Source: CAXQZM01 sp965229645 (lineage in GTDB: Bacteria > Pseudomonadota > Alphaproteobacteria > UBA7985). From it: a stretch of 64,000 bases of DNA. Positions 44,329 to 51,921 of the stretch are shown here, one piece after another; position 1 is the stretch's first letter; every line of letters begins with the position of its first letter. The notes beneath the pieces were generated by a model, which did not search any database, was not told where the DNA came from, and saw nothing but the letters and a program-made list of their open reading frames with translations. The stretch is from positions 1-64,000 of the forward strand of contig OZ245893.1 in assembly GCA_965229645.1 (NCBI GenBank), read 5' to 3'. Made by a program: the position numbers and the translations under genes.

Positions 44329-45933
44329 TCACCTATTGGCAAGCGCGTCGTGCTGGATCATGTCGGCAGCTTTCTCCGCGATCATGATGGCGGCAGCGTT
44401 GGTGTTGGAGGAGATGAGCTGGGGCATGATGCTGTTGTCCACCACGCGCAGGCTCGCGAGCCCCTTGAGGCGCAGGCGCGGATCGACAACCGCCCCCGCG
44501 TCCGCGCCCATGCGCGCCGTCCCCGCCGCATGATGCGACGTCTTTGAATGCTGGCAGACGTGATCGAAATAGGCCTCGTCCGAGACCACTTTGGGCCCTG
44601 GCACGCGCACGGCTTTGACGAACGGGGCCAAGGGCGCCTGCGCGAGGATTTCTTGGCTGAGTTTCAATCCGCGGATCGACATGTCGCGATCTCGGTCGTC
44701 GGCCAGGTAGTTGGGGTCGATCAGCGGCGCGGCGCTAGGGTCCTTGCTCGCAAGGCGCACCGTGCCGCGTGCGCGCGGGCGTAGGTAGCACGTATTGAGC
44801 GTGATCCCGCCCTGGGGCATGGTTGCCACGCCCGCTTCGATGCCCGTGCCGAGACCCAAATGAAGTTGCAGGTCGGGCGAGCGCGCCTCTGGGTCGGCGT
44901 ACCAAAACCCGCCCGTTTCAAACAGAGACGAGGCCACAGGACCCCGGCGGAACAGGAGATAGCGCAAACCCGCGAGCGCGGCCCAGTGCGGTTTGGCGTA
45001 TCGATCATAGGAATAGGGGCCCTTGAGTTCGGCAAGGCAGTACAGGTCCAAATGATCCTGGAGGTTTTCCCCCACCTCTGGACTGTCCAGGATCGGGTCG
45101 ATCCCCACCGACCGCACATGATCGGCGGGCCCCAAACCCGAGAGCAGCAACAGGCGCGGCGTACCGATGGCCCCCGCGCTGACAATCGTCTCCCGACGCG
45201 CCGTCAAGACCGTGCCGTCCAACAACTGCACGCCCAGGACCCGCTGGTCCTTCACGACCAGCCTATGGACCTGGCATTGGGGACGGACGTGCAGGTTGGG
45301 CCGCCGATGCAGGATCGGGTCGATGAAGGCCATGGCAGCCGAACACCGCCGAGCCCTGCGTTGGGTCAGTTGATAGAAGGTCGTGCCGTCCTGGGTTTGG
45401 CCATTGACGTCGGGATTGAAAGGGATGCCCAGCGCGGCGGCGGCGGCAAAAAACGCCTCGCAAACGGGCAGGGGGCTCAGGGGTTGGCTGACCCCGAGGG
45501 GACCGCCTTGGGCGTGGTAGCGGTTGGTGTAGGTGTCGTTGTCCTCGGATTTTTTGAAGTAGGGCAACACATGATCATACCCCCAACCTGTGCAGCCGCC
45601 CTGGCGCCATGCCTCATAGTCCTGGGCGTTGCCCCGGGTATAGATCTGCGCATTCAGCGTCGAACCGCCGCCCATAATTTTGCCTTGGGTATAGGCAAAG
45701 ACGCGGCCCTGCATGCGGCGTTGCGGAACCGTCCGCCACCCCCAAGCGCCGAGACCTTTGGTCATGCGGGCAAACCCCGCAGGCCAGTAAAACAGCGGAT
45801 GCCGCGCGCGCGGCCCCGCCTCCAATAACAAAACCGAAACGCTAGGGTCTTCGCTCAAGCGCGAAGCTAAGGTACACCCCGCCGTGCCGCCACCGACAAC
45901 AATAAAGTCAAAGCTATCGGGAACTCGAGCCAA
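44329..45933 (-). CDS. GMC-family FAD-dependent dehydrogenase (choline dehydrogenase-like)
   Basis: 534 aa. FAD-binding FIVVGGGTAGCTLASRL near the N-terminus, then GGGSTLNAQIYTRGN and VSAGAIGTPRLLLLSGLGP (both GMC signatures). The catalytic region has TSHHAAGTARMG with the active His, and NTNAAAIMIAEKAAD at the end. Oxidises an alcohol; choline or other primary alcohols are possible, and the substrate is not shown by sequence. No betaine aldehyde dehydrogenase or betI neighbour is seen, so a choline role is not supported by context. Confidence 0.9.
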   Translation of the reverse strand: MARVPDSFDFIVVGGGTAGCTLASRLSEDPSVSVLLLEAGPRARHPLFYWPAGFARMTKGLGAWGWRTVPQRRMQGRVFAYTQGKIMGGGSTLNAQIYTRGNAQDYEAWRQGGCTGWGYDHVLPYFKKSEDNDTYTNRYHAQGGPLGVSQPLSPLPVCEAFFAAAAALGIPFNPDVNGQTQDGTTFYQLTQRRARRCSAAMAFIDPILHRRPNLHVRPQCQVHRLVVKDQRVLGVQLLDGTVLTARRETIVSAGAIGTPRLLLLSGLGPADHVRSVGIDPILDSPEVGENLQDHLDLYCLAELKGPYSYDRYAKPHWAALAGLRYLLFRRGPVASSLFETGGFWYADPEARSPDLQLHLGLGTGIEAGVATMPQGGITLNTCYLRPRARGTVRLASKDPSAAPLIDPNYLADDRDRDMSIRGLKLSQEILAQAPLAPFVKAVRVPGPKVVSDEAYFDHVCQHSKTSHHAAGTARMGADAGAVVDPRLRLKGLASLRVVDNSIMPQLISSNTNAAAIMIAEKAADMIQHDALANR

Positions 45934-45972
45934 ATGCGCTTACCTCCCTGGCCTCTAAACTGCAGGGGTATC

Positions 45973-46171
45973 ATACCAGCGGCGGCCAGGAAAGACTCTT
46001 CTGGTCGCTGGTATAAGGGCCGCGACTGCGGTCCCGAGATGAGCTAAGAAAGCGCCTCGGGGTATAAGCGAAGGCCCCGTCCCGCGGTCGGGCTGAGCGA
46101 GCGTAGCGAGCGAGTAGAGACCGCAACCCAAAAAAGCCGAAACGCGAAGCGTTTCTGCCGTGAGACACAAA
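45973..46171 (+). repeat. Dispersed hairpin element copy B (full length)
   Basis: Contains all modules in order: 42-nt ATACCAGC...GCTGGTAT hairpin (45973-46014), GGGCCGCGACTGCGG, a CCCGAG...CTCGGGG stem, a GAGCGAGCGTAGCGAGCGAG stretch, GAAACGCGAAGCGTTTC and TGCCGTGAGACACAAA. It fills the gap between the GMC gene start and the end of the ABC operon. Confidence 0.92.
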
Positions 46172-46177
46172 TTGGAG

Positions 46178-47290
46178 TCAGGCCTTAATCAGGGCCTCGG
46201 TTTCAGGATCGAAGAACAGGGCCTTGTCCATATTGAGCGCAAAGTCGAGGGTCTCGCCTGGGGTGACAGCGGTTTCCGCGCTCAAGCGCGCGGTGGCCGC
46301 GACCCCGTTCACCGTCGTGGTAATGAAGGTATCGGCGCCTGTGGGTTCGCACAGGTCGACGCCATTTTTGAATTTGCCAATCAAATGCGCCCTGGGGTCG
46401 AACGCGCCCGCTTCGGCCATGGCCTCCGGGCGAAGCCCCATTTTGATCTGCTTGCCTTGCCACGCGGCCAAATAGTCCTGGGCCAGAGGCAGCTTATGGG
46501 TCGTGCCCTGCGCGTTGGTCAGGGCGACCGCCGGCTTGCCTTTGACCATCACGATTTCGGCGGGGATGATGTTCATGGCGGGCGATCCCATGAAGGTCGC
46601 GACAAACAGGTTTTCGGGCTGGTCGTAGATCTGCTTGGGCGTGCCCAACTGCTGCAGCACGCCGCCGTACATGACGGCGATGCGCGTCGAAAGGGTCAGG
46701 GCCTCGATTTGGTCGTGGGTGACGTAGACGATGGTGGTGCCAAGCGTCTTGTGCAGCTTCTTGATCTCGGTGCGCATATCGACGCGCAGCTTTGCGTCAA
46801 GATTCGACAGGGGTTCGTCGAATAGGAAGATATGGGGGTTGCGCACCAGCGCGCGGCCCATGGCCACCCGTTGCCGCTGACCGCCCGACAGTTGCGAGGG
46901 CTTGCGGTCCAGCAAGGTTTCGATCTGCAACAGCTTGGCAACCTCCGCCAACGCCGCCTCCCGCTGCGGCTTGGCGACGCCGTTCATCTCAAGGCCGAAG
47001 GTGATGTTGCCGCGCACGGTCATGTTGGGGTAGAGCGCGTAAGATTGGAACACCATGGCGATGTTGCGTTGGGCGGGATGGATCCCGTTCATGGACCGGC
47101 CGTTGATGCTGATGTCGCCTGAACTGAGGTCTTCCAACCCTGCGATGATGTTGAGCAAGGTCGATTTGCCGCAGCCCGAGGGGCCAACCAGCACCAAAAA
47201 CTCCCCTTCCTCCACGCTGATGTTGATCCGCTCCAGGACTTGCAGCGCCCCGAAGGACTTGGTGACGTCTTGAATGGTCAAAAAGCTCAT
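46178..47290 (-). CDS. Sugar ABC transporter ATP-binding protein (MalK/UgpC type)
   Basis: 370 aa. Walker A GPSGCGKST, signature LSGGQRQRVAMGRAL, Walker B HIFLFDEPLSNLD and the switch His (YVTHDQIEAL) are all present. A C-terminal TOBE-type domain follows (KMGLRPEAMAEAGAF). It powers the permease pair directly upstream (4-nt gap) and is last in the operon. Best guess for the substrate is glucose/mannose, from the binding protein. Confidence 0.93.
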   Translation of the reverse strand: MSFLTIQDVTKSFGALQVLERINISVEEGEFLVLVGPSGCGKSTLLNIIAGLEDLSSGDISINGRSMNGIHPAQRNIAMVFQSYALYPNMTVRGNITFGLEMNGVAKPQREAALAEVAKLLQIETLLDRKPSQLSGGQRQRVAMGRALVRNPHIFLFDEPLSNLDAKLRVDMRTEIKKLHKTLGTTIVYVTHDQIEALTLSTRIAVMYGGVLQQLGTPKQIYDQPENLFVATFMGSPAMNIIPAEIVMVKGKPAVALTNAQGTTHKLPLAQDYLAAWQGKQIKMGLRPEAMAEAGAFDPRAHLIGKFKNGVDLCEPTGADTFITTTVNGVAATARLSAETAVTPGETLDFALNMDKALFFDPETEALIKA

Positions 47291-47294
47291 GCGC

Positions 47295-48176
47295 TTATCC
47301 TTTCACGGAGCCGGCCATGAGGCCACGGACAAAGTATCGGCCTGCGACAATATAAACCAAAAGGGTCGGGAAGGCCGCCATCAGGGCACCAGCAAAGTGA
47401 ACATTGTATTCTTTGACGCCCGTCGAGGACTGGACCAAATTGCTCAAGGCCACGGTGACAGGCGCGCCGCCGCCCGAAGCGTAGGAGACGCCGAACAGGA
47501 AGTCGTTCCATATATTGGTGAACTGCCAGATGATGCAGACCACGATGATCGGCCCAGAGGAGGGCAACAGAATGCGAAACAAGATCTGAAAAAACCCCGC
47601 GCCGTCGATCTGCGCGGCGCGGATCAGCTCACTGGGAAAAGCCGCGTAGTAGTTGCGAAAGAACAGCGTGGAAAACCCAATGCCATAGGTCACATGCACC
47701 AGCACCAACCCCGGCACCGTGCCGTAGAGGTTCAACCAGCCCAGGACTCGCGCCATGGGGATCAAAATGGCCTGAAACGGAATGAAGCAAGAAAACAGCA
47801 AGAGGCCGAAAATCAGGTTCGCGCCTCGAAACGACCATTTGGTCAGCACATAGCCGTTGACCGCCCCGATCAGCGTCAGCAGCGCCACGGCGGGCACAAC
47901 CACCAGAATCGAGTTGATAAAGTAAGGGCGCAGGCCCGTCGCCTCCACCCCAATTTGCGCGCGCGACCAGGCATCCAACCAGGGCTCAAAGGTCCAGACT
48001 TGCGGCAAGGCCATCATGTTGCCGCTGGTAATTTCTTGCAAGGGCTTCAGCGAATTGCTGAGCATAACCAACAGGGGCAGGGCATAGAACAGGCCAGCGA
48101 CCAGCAAAAAGCTATAGATGGCTCCCTGGACGAGGCGTCCGTTGCGGATCGTCTGGGTATGGGCGGATTGGTTCAT
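47295..48176 (-). CDS. Sugar ABC transporter permease (MalG type)
   Basis: 293 aa with about six membrane segments (IYSFLLVAGLFYALPLLVML; LIFGLLLFSCFIPFQAILI). The EAA loop reads IRAAQIDGAGFFQILFRILL, the contact point for the ATPase. It overlaps the other permease by 4 nt. Closest in type to GtsC/MalG of glucose or trehalose/maltose systems. Confidence 0.92.
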   Translation of the reverse strand: MNQSAHTQTIRNGRLVQGAIYSFLLVAGLFYALPLLVMLSNSLKPLQEITSGNMMALPQVWTFEPWLDAWSRAQIGVEATGLRPYFINSILVVVPAVALLTLIGAVNGYVLTKWSFRGANLIFGLLLFSCFIPFQAILIPMARVLGWLNLYGTVPGLVLVHVTYGIGFSTLFFRNYYAAFPSELIRAAQIDGAGFFQILFRILLPSSGPIIVVCIIWQFTNIWNDFLFGVSYASGGGAPVTVALSNLVQSSTGVKEYNVHFAGALMAAFPTLLVYIVAGRYFVRGLMAGSVKG

Positions 48177-49060
48177 GACCTTTTCTCACGAACCTCCGCG
48201 TAAACGTAAGGCACCATGATCGCCGCGATTGTCATGAGCATCATGATCGCCGAGGCCGAGCCAATGCCCATCTGCGCGCGAGAAAAGGTATATTCGTACA
48301 TGAATGTCGCGGGCAATTCCGTCGCGGTGCCTGGCCCGCCGCCCGTTAAGGCAATGACGAGGTCGTAGGATTTGATCGCCAGGTGCGCCAAGATGACGAT
48401 GGCCGACAGGAAGGCGGGGCCCAGCTGCGGGATGATGATCCGGCGATAGAGTTGCACGTTCGAGGCGCCGTCGATCTGCGCGGCTTTCAGCATCTCGCTG
48501 TCGATCCCGCGCAGCCCCGCCAGAAACATGGCCATGACAAAGCCGCTCGATTGCCAAACCGCCGCCAGCACGACGGTATAGATGGCGTAGTCGCGGTTCT
48601 TGATCCAATCAAAGTCAAAACTGGTCCAGCCCCAAAGGTGCATGGTGTGTTCGACGCCGATGCTCGGGTCCAAAATCCATTTCCAGGCTGTGCCCGTAAC
48701 GATGAAACTCAGCGCCATGGGGTAGAGATAGACGGAGCGCAAAAACCCCTCGCCCCGAATTTTTTGGTCGAGGAATATGGCGAGCCCGAGGCCCAGCGCG
48801 ATTGCAATCCCGATGTACCCAAAGGCGAAGATCCACAGGTTGTTCAGTGAAATTTTCCAGGTGCGCAAAGACCAGAGCTTGTCGTAATTCTCAAAACCGA
48901 CCCAGCCGTAAGAGGGCAGCAACCGACTGTCGCTAAAGGAAAGATACAAGGTAAAGACAATGAACCCGTAGACGAACAGCAGCACCAGCGCCACCGATGG
49001 GCTCAGCACCAAGCGCGGCAACCAAAGCTGCAGGCGTTCGCGGGCGGACAAGGATCGCAT
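48173..49060 (-). CDS. Sugar ABC transporter permease (MalF type)
   Basis: 295 aa, about six membrane segments (LSPSVALVLLFVYGFIVFTL; GYIGIAIALGLGLAIFL). EAA loop: LKAAQIDGASNVQLYRRIII. It is 83 nt downstream of the binding-protein gene, with a perfect hairpin between them. The SYGWVGFENYDKLW segment is typical of GtsB-like permeases. Confidence 0.92.
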   Translation of the reverse strand: MRSLSARERLQLWLPRLVLSPSVALVLLFVYGFIVFTLYLSFSDSRLLPSYGWVGFENYDKLWSLRTWKISLNNLWIFAFGYIGIAIALGLGLAIFLDQKIRGEGFLRSVYLYPMALSFIVTGTAWKWILDPSIGVEHTMHLWGWTSFDFDWIKNRDYAIYTVVLAAVWQSSGFVMAMFLAGLRGIDSEMLKAAQIDGASNVQLYRRIIIPQLGPAFLSAIVILAHLAIKSYDLVIALTGGGPGTATELPATFMYEYTFSRAQMGIGSASAIMMLMTIAAIMVPYVYAEVREKRS

Positions 49061-49093
49061 ATGTGGTGCCTCCTGGGCGCGCGGTCCAAAAGG

Positions 49094-49121
49094 GTGAGAG
49101 GCGGCGGACGCCGCCTCTCAC
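49094..49121. terminator. Intercistronic hairpin between binding-protein and permease genes
   Basis: GTGAGAGGCGGC pairs perfectly with GCCGCCTCTCAC around a 4-nt loop. In many ABC operons a stem-loop at this place protects the binding-protein mRNA or partly stops transcription, so that more binding protein than permease is made. Confidence 0.7.
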
Positions 49122-49142
49122 GTATAGATCGCCTATTGCGGC

Positions 49143-50390
49143 TTAGAGCGCGAGTTCAACCGCGGTGACCATTTCTTCGGCGGCGGTTGCAGAGTCAAAC
49201 TCGCCGTTGAAGTGGGCGGTGATGACGTCGGTCATAGCGTTCTTCACCGCTGCACGGTTGGCATGGCCGTGGGCCATCGACCCGACAAGACCGCCAGAAG
49301 CCGCGGCGGCCGCAAGCTCGGCCATGCCTTGCTGACCACAAGCGTCAAAGGCATCGTTGGGCACGTCGGTGCGGGCAGGAACGGACCCTTTGACGACGTT
49401 GAAAGCCGACTGGAACACGGGCGACATGATGGCACGGGCCATTTCGGCTTGCGATGCTGCATCCCCTTCACCTACGTCAAACATGGCGAACTGGTCAGAG
49501 TTGAAGGACACTGCGCCCGCAGACCCAGGGACGCGGAAGCACAAGAAATCCTCGCCCGCCGTTTGGTCGGCGTTGACGAACTCACCCTTAGCCCAGTCCC
49601 CCATGATTTGGAACGCAGCTTCGCCGTTGATGACCATAGCCGAGGCGAGGTTCCAATCGCGGCCCGAGAAGTTATCGTCCACGAACCCAGCCAAGATGGC
49701 CATGCGGTCAAAGGTTTCAACCATCATGTCGGAGCCCAGCGCCTCGGGATTTAGGTCGATGAGGGCGTCGGTGTAAAAGTCTACGCCGCCAACTGAAAGG
49801 GCAACCCCATCAAAGACGGTCGCTTCCTGCCAAGGCTGCCCGCCGTGGGCCAGGGCCACATAGCCAGCTGCTTGCGCGGCCTCCATCGCGGCGACAAAGT
49901 CCTCCCACGTTTCGGGAACGCCAAGGCCCAACTCCTCCAGGATCGCGGCATTTGCCCAAACCCAGTTGGTCGAGTGGACGTTGACGGGCGCGGAAATCCA
50001 GTTGCCATCGTACTTGGCAAAGGCCTGGAGCGCTGCGGGGACGACAGCGTCCCACCCTTCCTGCGCGGCGACCTCGTTCAGGTTCGCCAAGGCCCCTTCC
50101 GCGGCCCAATCCTGAATGTCGAACCCGAGCATTTGCACCGCCGTCGGGGCATCGCCCGCCGTTACACGGGCCCGCAGAACGGTCATGGCGCTTTCGCCAC
50201 CGCCACCGGCAACGGGCATGTCCATCCAACCAATGCCTTGGCTCGACAAGTCGTCCTTAAGAACGTTGAGGGCAGCCGCTTCGCCGCCAGATGTCCACCA
50301 ATGCAAGACCTCCACCTCTTGCGCGGCGGCGGTCGATGCAAAGCTAAGGGCAGCGACACCTGCCATGAGGGATGTTGAAAAAGTACGCAT
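49143..50390 (-). CDS. Periplasmic sugar-binding protein, glucose/mannose type
   Basis: 415 aa. Signal peptide of about 23 residues (LMAGVAALSFASTAAAQ). The start of the mature protein, EVEVLHWWTSGGEAAAL, followed by VAGGGGESAMTVLRARV and SAPVNVHSTNWVWANAAIL, is characteristic of the GtsA-type glucose/mannose-binding group. It captures sugar in the periplasm for the permease pair. First gene of the operon; AAGGAG lies just before the ATG. Confidence 0.9.
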   Translation of the reverse strand: MRTFSTSLMAGVAALSFASTAAAQEVEVLHWWTSGGEAAALNVLKDDLSSQGIGWMDMPVAGGGGESAMTVLRARVTAGDAPTAVQMLGFDIQDWAAEGALANLNEVAAQEGWDAVVPAALQAFAKYDGNWISAPVNVHSTNWVWANAAILEELGLGVPETWEDFVAAMEAAQAAGYVALAHGGQPWQEATVFDGVALSVGGVDFYTDALIDLNPEALGSDMMVETFDRMAILAGFVDDNFSGRDWNLASAMVINGEAAFQIMGDWAKGEFVNADQTAGEDFLCFRVPGSAGAVSFNSDQFAMFDVGEGDAASQAEMARAIMSPVFQSAFNVVKGSVPARTDVPNDAFDACGQQGMAELAAAAASGGLVGSMAHGHANRAAVKNAMTDVITAHFNGEFDSATAAEEMVTAVELAL

Positions 50391-50758
50391 AAATTCTCCT
50401 TTTAACAGTCAGTGCGTAGCCGAGGGGGCAAGGCGCGCAGGAAATGACTCTAGCACGCAAGCCAGCGGCGGAAGTTCGCGGTGTCAGCCGCGACCGAGGC
50501 AGCGCCCAGTAGGGACCAATGTCCTTCTTTTATGATCAAGGGTCGGTTCCTCCTAGAAGGTTAAGGGCGGATCTACCGAGGCGCTCCCGCTTAGGCTTCG
50601 ACCCATTTGCCTGTATAGGGTCTATTGCGAGCGACTTCTGCGGCAAGTTGTCGCCCAAACTCGGAACTCTGGTCTTGCGAAGGTTGGTCATTTTTTACGA
50701 ATAATTCTTGATCTCTGCGTGTTATGAGAGTTCAACCACACTTATATGGAGGCTCAAG
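50391..50758. other. Intergenic region between divergent exported-protein genes
   Basis: 368 nt separating the sugar operon (minus) from the repeat-protein gene (plus). It must hold both promoters. A strong GGAGG lies 7-12 nt before ATG 50759. No gene, hairpin array or operator could be picked out with confidence. Confidence 0.5.
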
Positions 50759-51517
50759 ATGGCAGGGTTTAACTTTCTTCGTCGTACCAAGCAGGTGCTT
50801 CTTGTAACGGCGTCTTTTTCGCTGAGCATAGCGAGCATTGCGTCGGCGCAGGGGTTTCAGCGTGGCCAGGGGTTCGGCGGCTTCTCGGGCGGCTTTGGTG
50901 GGTTTCAAGGCGGCGGCTTTTCAGGCGGTCCTCCCGAGGGGATTGCTGATCAGTTCGCCGATGGGTTCCCCGAAGGCTTTCCTGGCAACTTTTCTGAGGG
51001 GTTTGCTGACGGGTTTCCCGAGGGCTTCCCCGAAGGGCTCGCAGATCAATTTTCTGGAGGATTTCCTGAAGGCTTTCCCGAGAGTTTCTCCAACGGCTTT
51101 CCCGAGGGCTTCCCTGAAGGGTTTGCCGAGGGTTTTTCGGAAGGATTCCCCGAGAATTTGCCAGAAGGCCTGCCCGAGGGCTTCGCCGAAGGGCGCGCGG
51201 CTGCTTTTTCTGAAGGAGTGCCCGAGGGCTTCGCTGACGGCTTTCCAGAAGGGTTTCCAGAAGAATTGGCGGAGGCCTTCGCCGATGGGTTCCCCGAAGG
51301 CGCTCCAGAGGGATTCGCGGAGGCGTTCGCGGATGGATTTCCTGACGGCGTCCCAGAGGAGGTCGCTCAGAATTTCCCTGAAGGCTTTCCAGACGAGCTT
51401 CCAGAGGGATTTTCAGAATGGCTAGCGGCGGAGTTTTCGGGCGAGTCTTTCGAAAGCTTGCCTGAAGGGTTCGATGAGAATGTTCCAGAGTGGTTCGCAG
51501 CCGAATTCTCTGATTGA
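50759..51517 (+). CDS. Secreted tetrapeptide-repeat protein (x-E/D-G-F)
   Basis: 252 aa from ATG 50759, with TGGAGG upstream. Signal peptide of about 31 residues (VLLVTASFSLSIASIASAQG). A Gly/Phe/Gln-rich part follows (GQGFGGFSGGFGGFQGGGF), then about 190 residues of an imperfect 4-residue repeat, P-E-G-F with variants A-D-G-F, S-E-G-F, P-E-G-L (for example GFPEGFPEGFAEGFSEGFPE). The protein is acidic, regular and has no Cys. It is likely extracellular or periplasmic, perhaps an extended or amyloid-like structure. No known family recognised. A strong terminator follows. Confidence 0.85.
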   Translation: MAGFNFLRRTKQVLLVTASFSLSIASIASAQGFQRGQGFGGFSGGFGGFQGGGFSGGPPEGIADQFADGFPEGFPGNFSEGFADGFPEGFPEGLADQFSGGFPEGFPESFSNGFPEGFPEGFAEGFSEGFPENLPEGLPEGFAEGRAAAFSEGVPEGFADGFPEGFPEELAEAFADGFPEGAPEGFAEAFADGFPDGVPEEVAQNFPEGFPDELPEGFSEWLAAEFSGESFESLPEGFDENVPEWFAAEFSD

Positions 51518-51568
51518 GCCCCTATAGCGGCTTCTAAGTTTTCCTGACTCCAAGGGACATCCGTGCTG

Positions 51569-51605
51569 ACGGCCCCAAAGAGCAACATGCTTTGGGGCCG
51601 TTTTT
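51569..51605 (+). terminator. Rho-independent terminator after the tetrapeptide-repeat gene
   Basis: ACGGCCCCAAAG pairs with CTTTGGGGCCGT around a short loop and is followed by TTTTTG. A textbook intrinsic terminator on the plus strand. Confidence 0.92.
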
Positions 51606-51645
51606 GATTTTGCAGCGGAAGTGCCTAGGGCCTTTGGGTCGCGTA

Positions 51646-51796
51646 ATACCAGTGGCAACTCAGAACGCCTCATTTGATCGCTGGTATAAGGGCCGCGACT
51701 GCGGCCCCCCCCAAAGCGGACTCCAAGCCCGAAGGGCGCAGGGAACGCCCGCGCTCCAAACGCGCGGCCCCGAGGCAAGCTAAGAAAGCGCCTCGT
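51646..51796 (+). repeat. Dispersed hairpin element copy C (diverged 3' part)
   Basis: The 42-nt hairpin ATACCAGT...GCTGGTAT (51646-51687) and the AAGGGCCGCGACTGCGGCCCC module are clear. Further on it differs from the others but still has GCGGCCCCGAG, GCTAAGAAAGCGCCTCG. The GAAACGC...GTTTC end is missing. It lies between the terminator and the chitinase gene; 51797-51921 is the chitinase leader. Confidence 0.85.
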
Positions 51797-51921
51797 CGTT
51801 GCGATTGGGTTTATGGCAGTTCTGCCCAAGCAAATTTTTTCATGCCCTCGCGAAAAAATATCGAATAAAAACAACTGCTAGGTGTTTTGTTCACGCAACT
51901 ACTTTTTACAGGAGGCATCAC

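Noticed and set aside
44860..45828. 322-codon plus-strand open frame opposite the GMC gene
   Set aside because: Antisense to a gene with clear FAD and active-site motifs; no family features of its own.
44329..45933. GMC dehydrogenase as prophage cargo
   Set aside because: It lies outside the prophage boundary set by the split repeat.
47274..48203. 309-codon plus-strand open frame opposite the MalG-type permease
   Set aside because: Shadow of a conserved permease; His/Gln/Arg-rich as expected for antisense.
50930..51480. Short 12-bp-period repeats as a CRISPR-like or regulatory array
   Set aside because: The period follows codons of a tetrapeptide repeat with varied third bases; it is coding.
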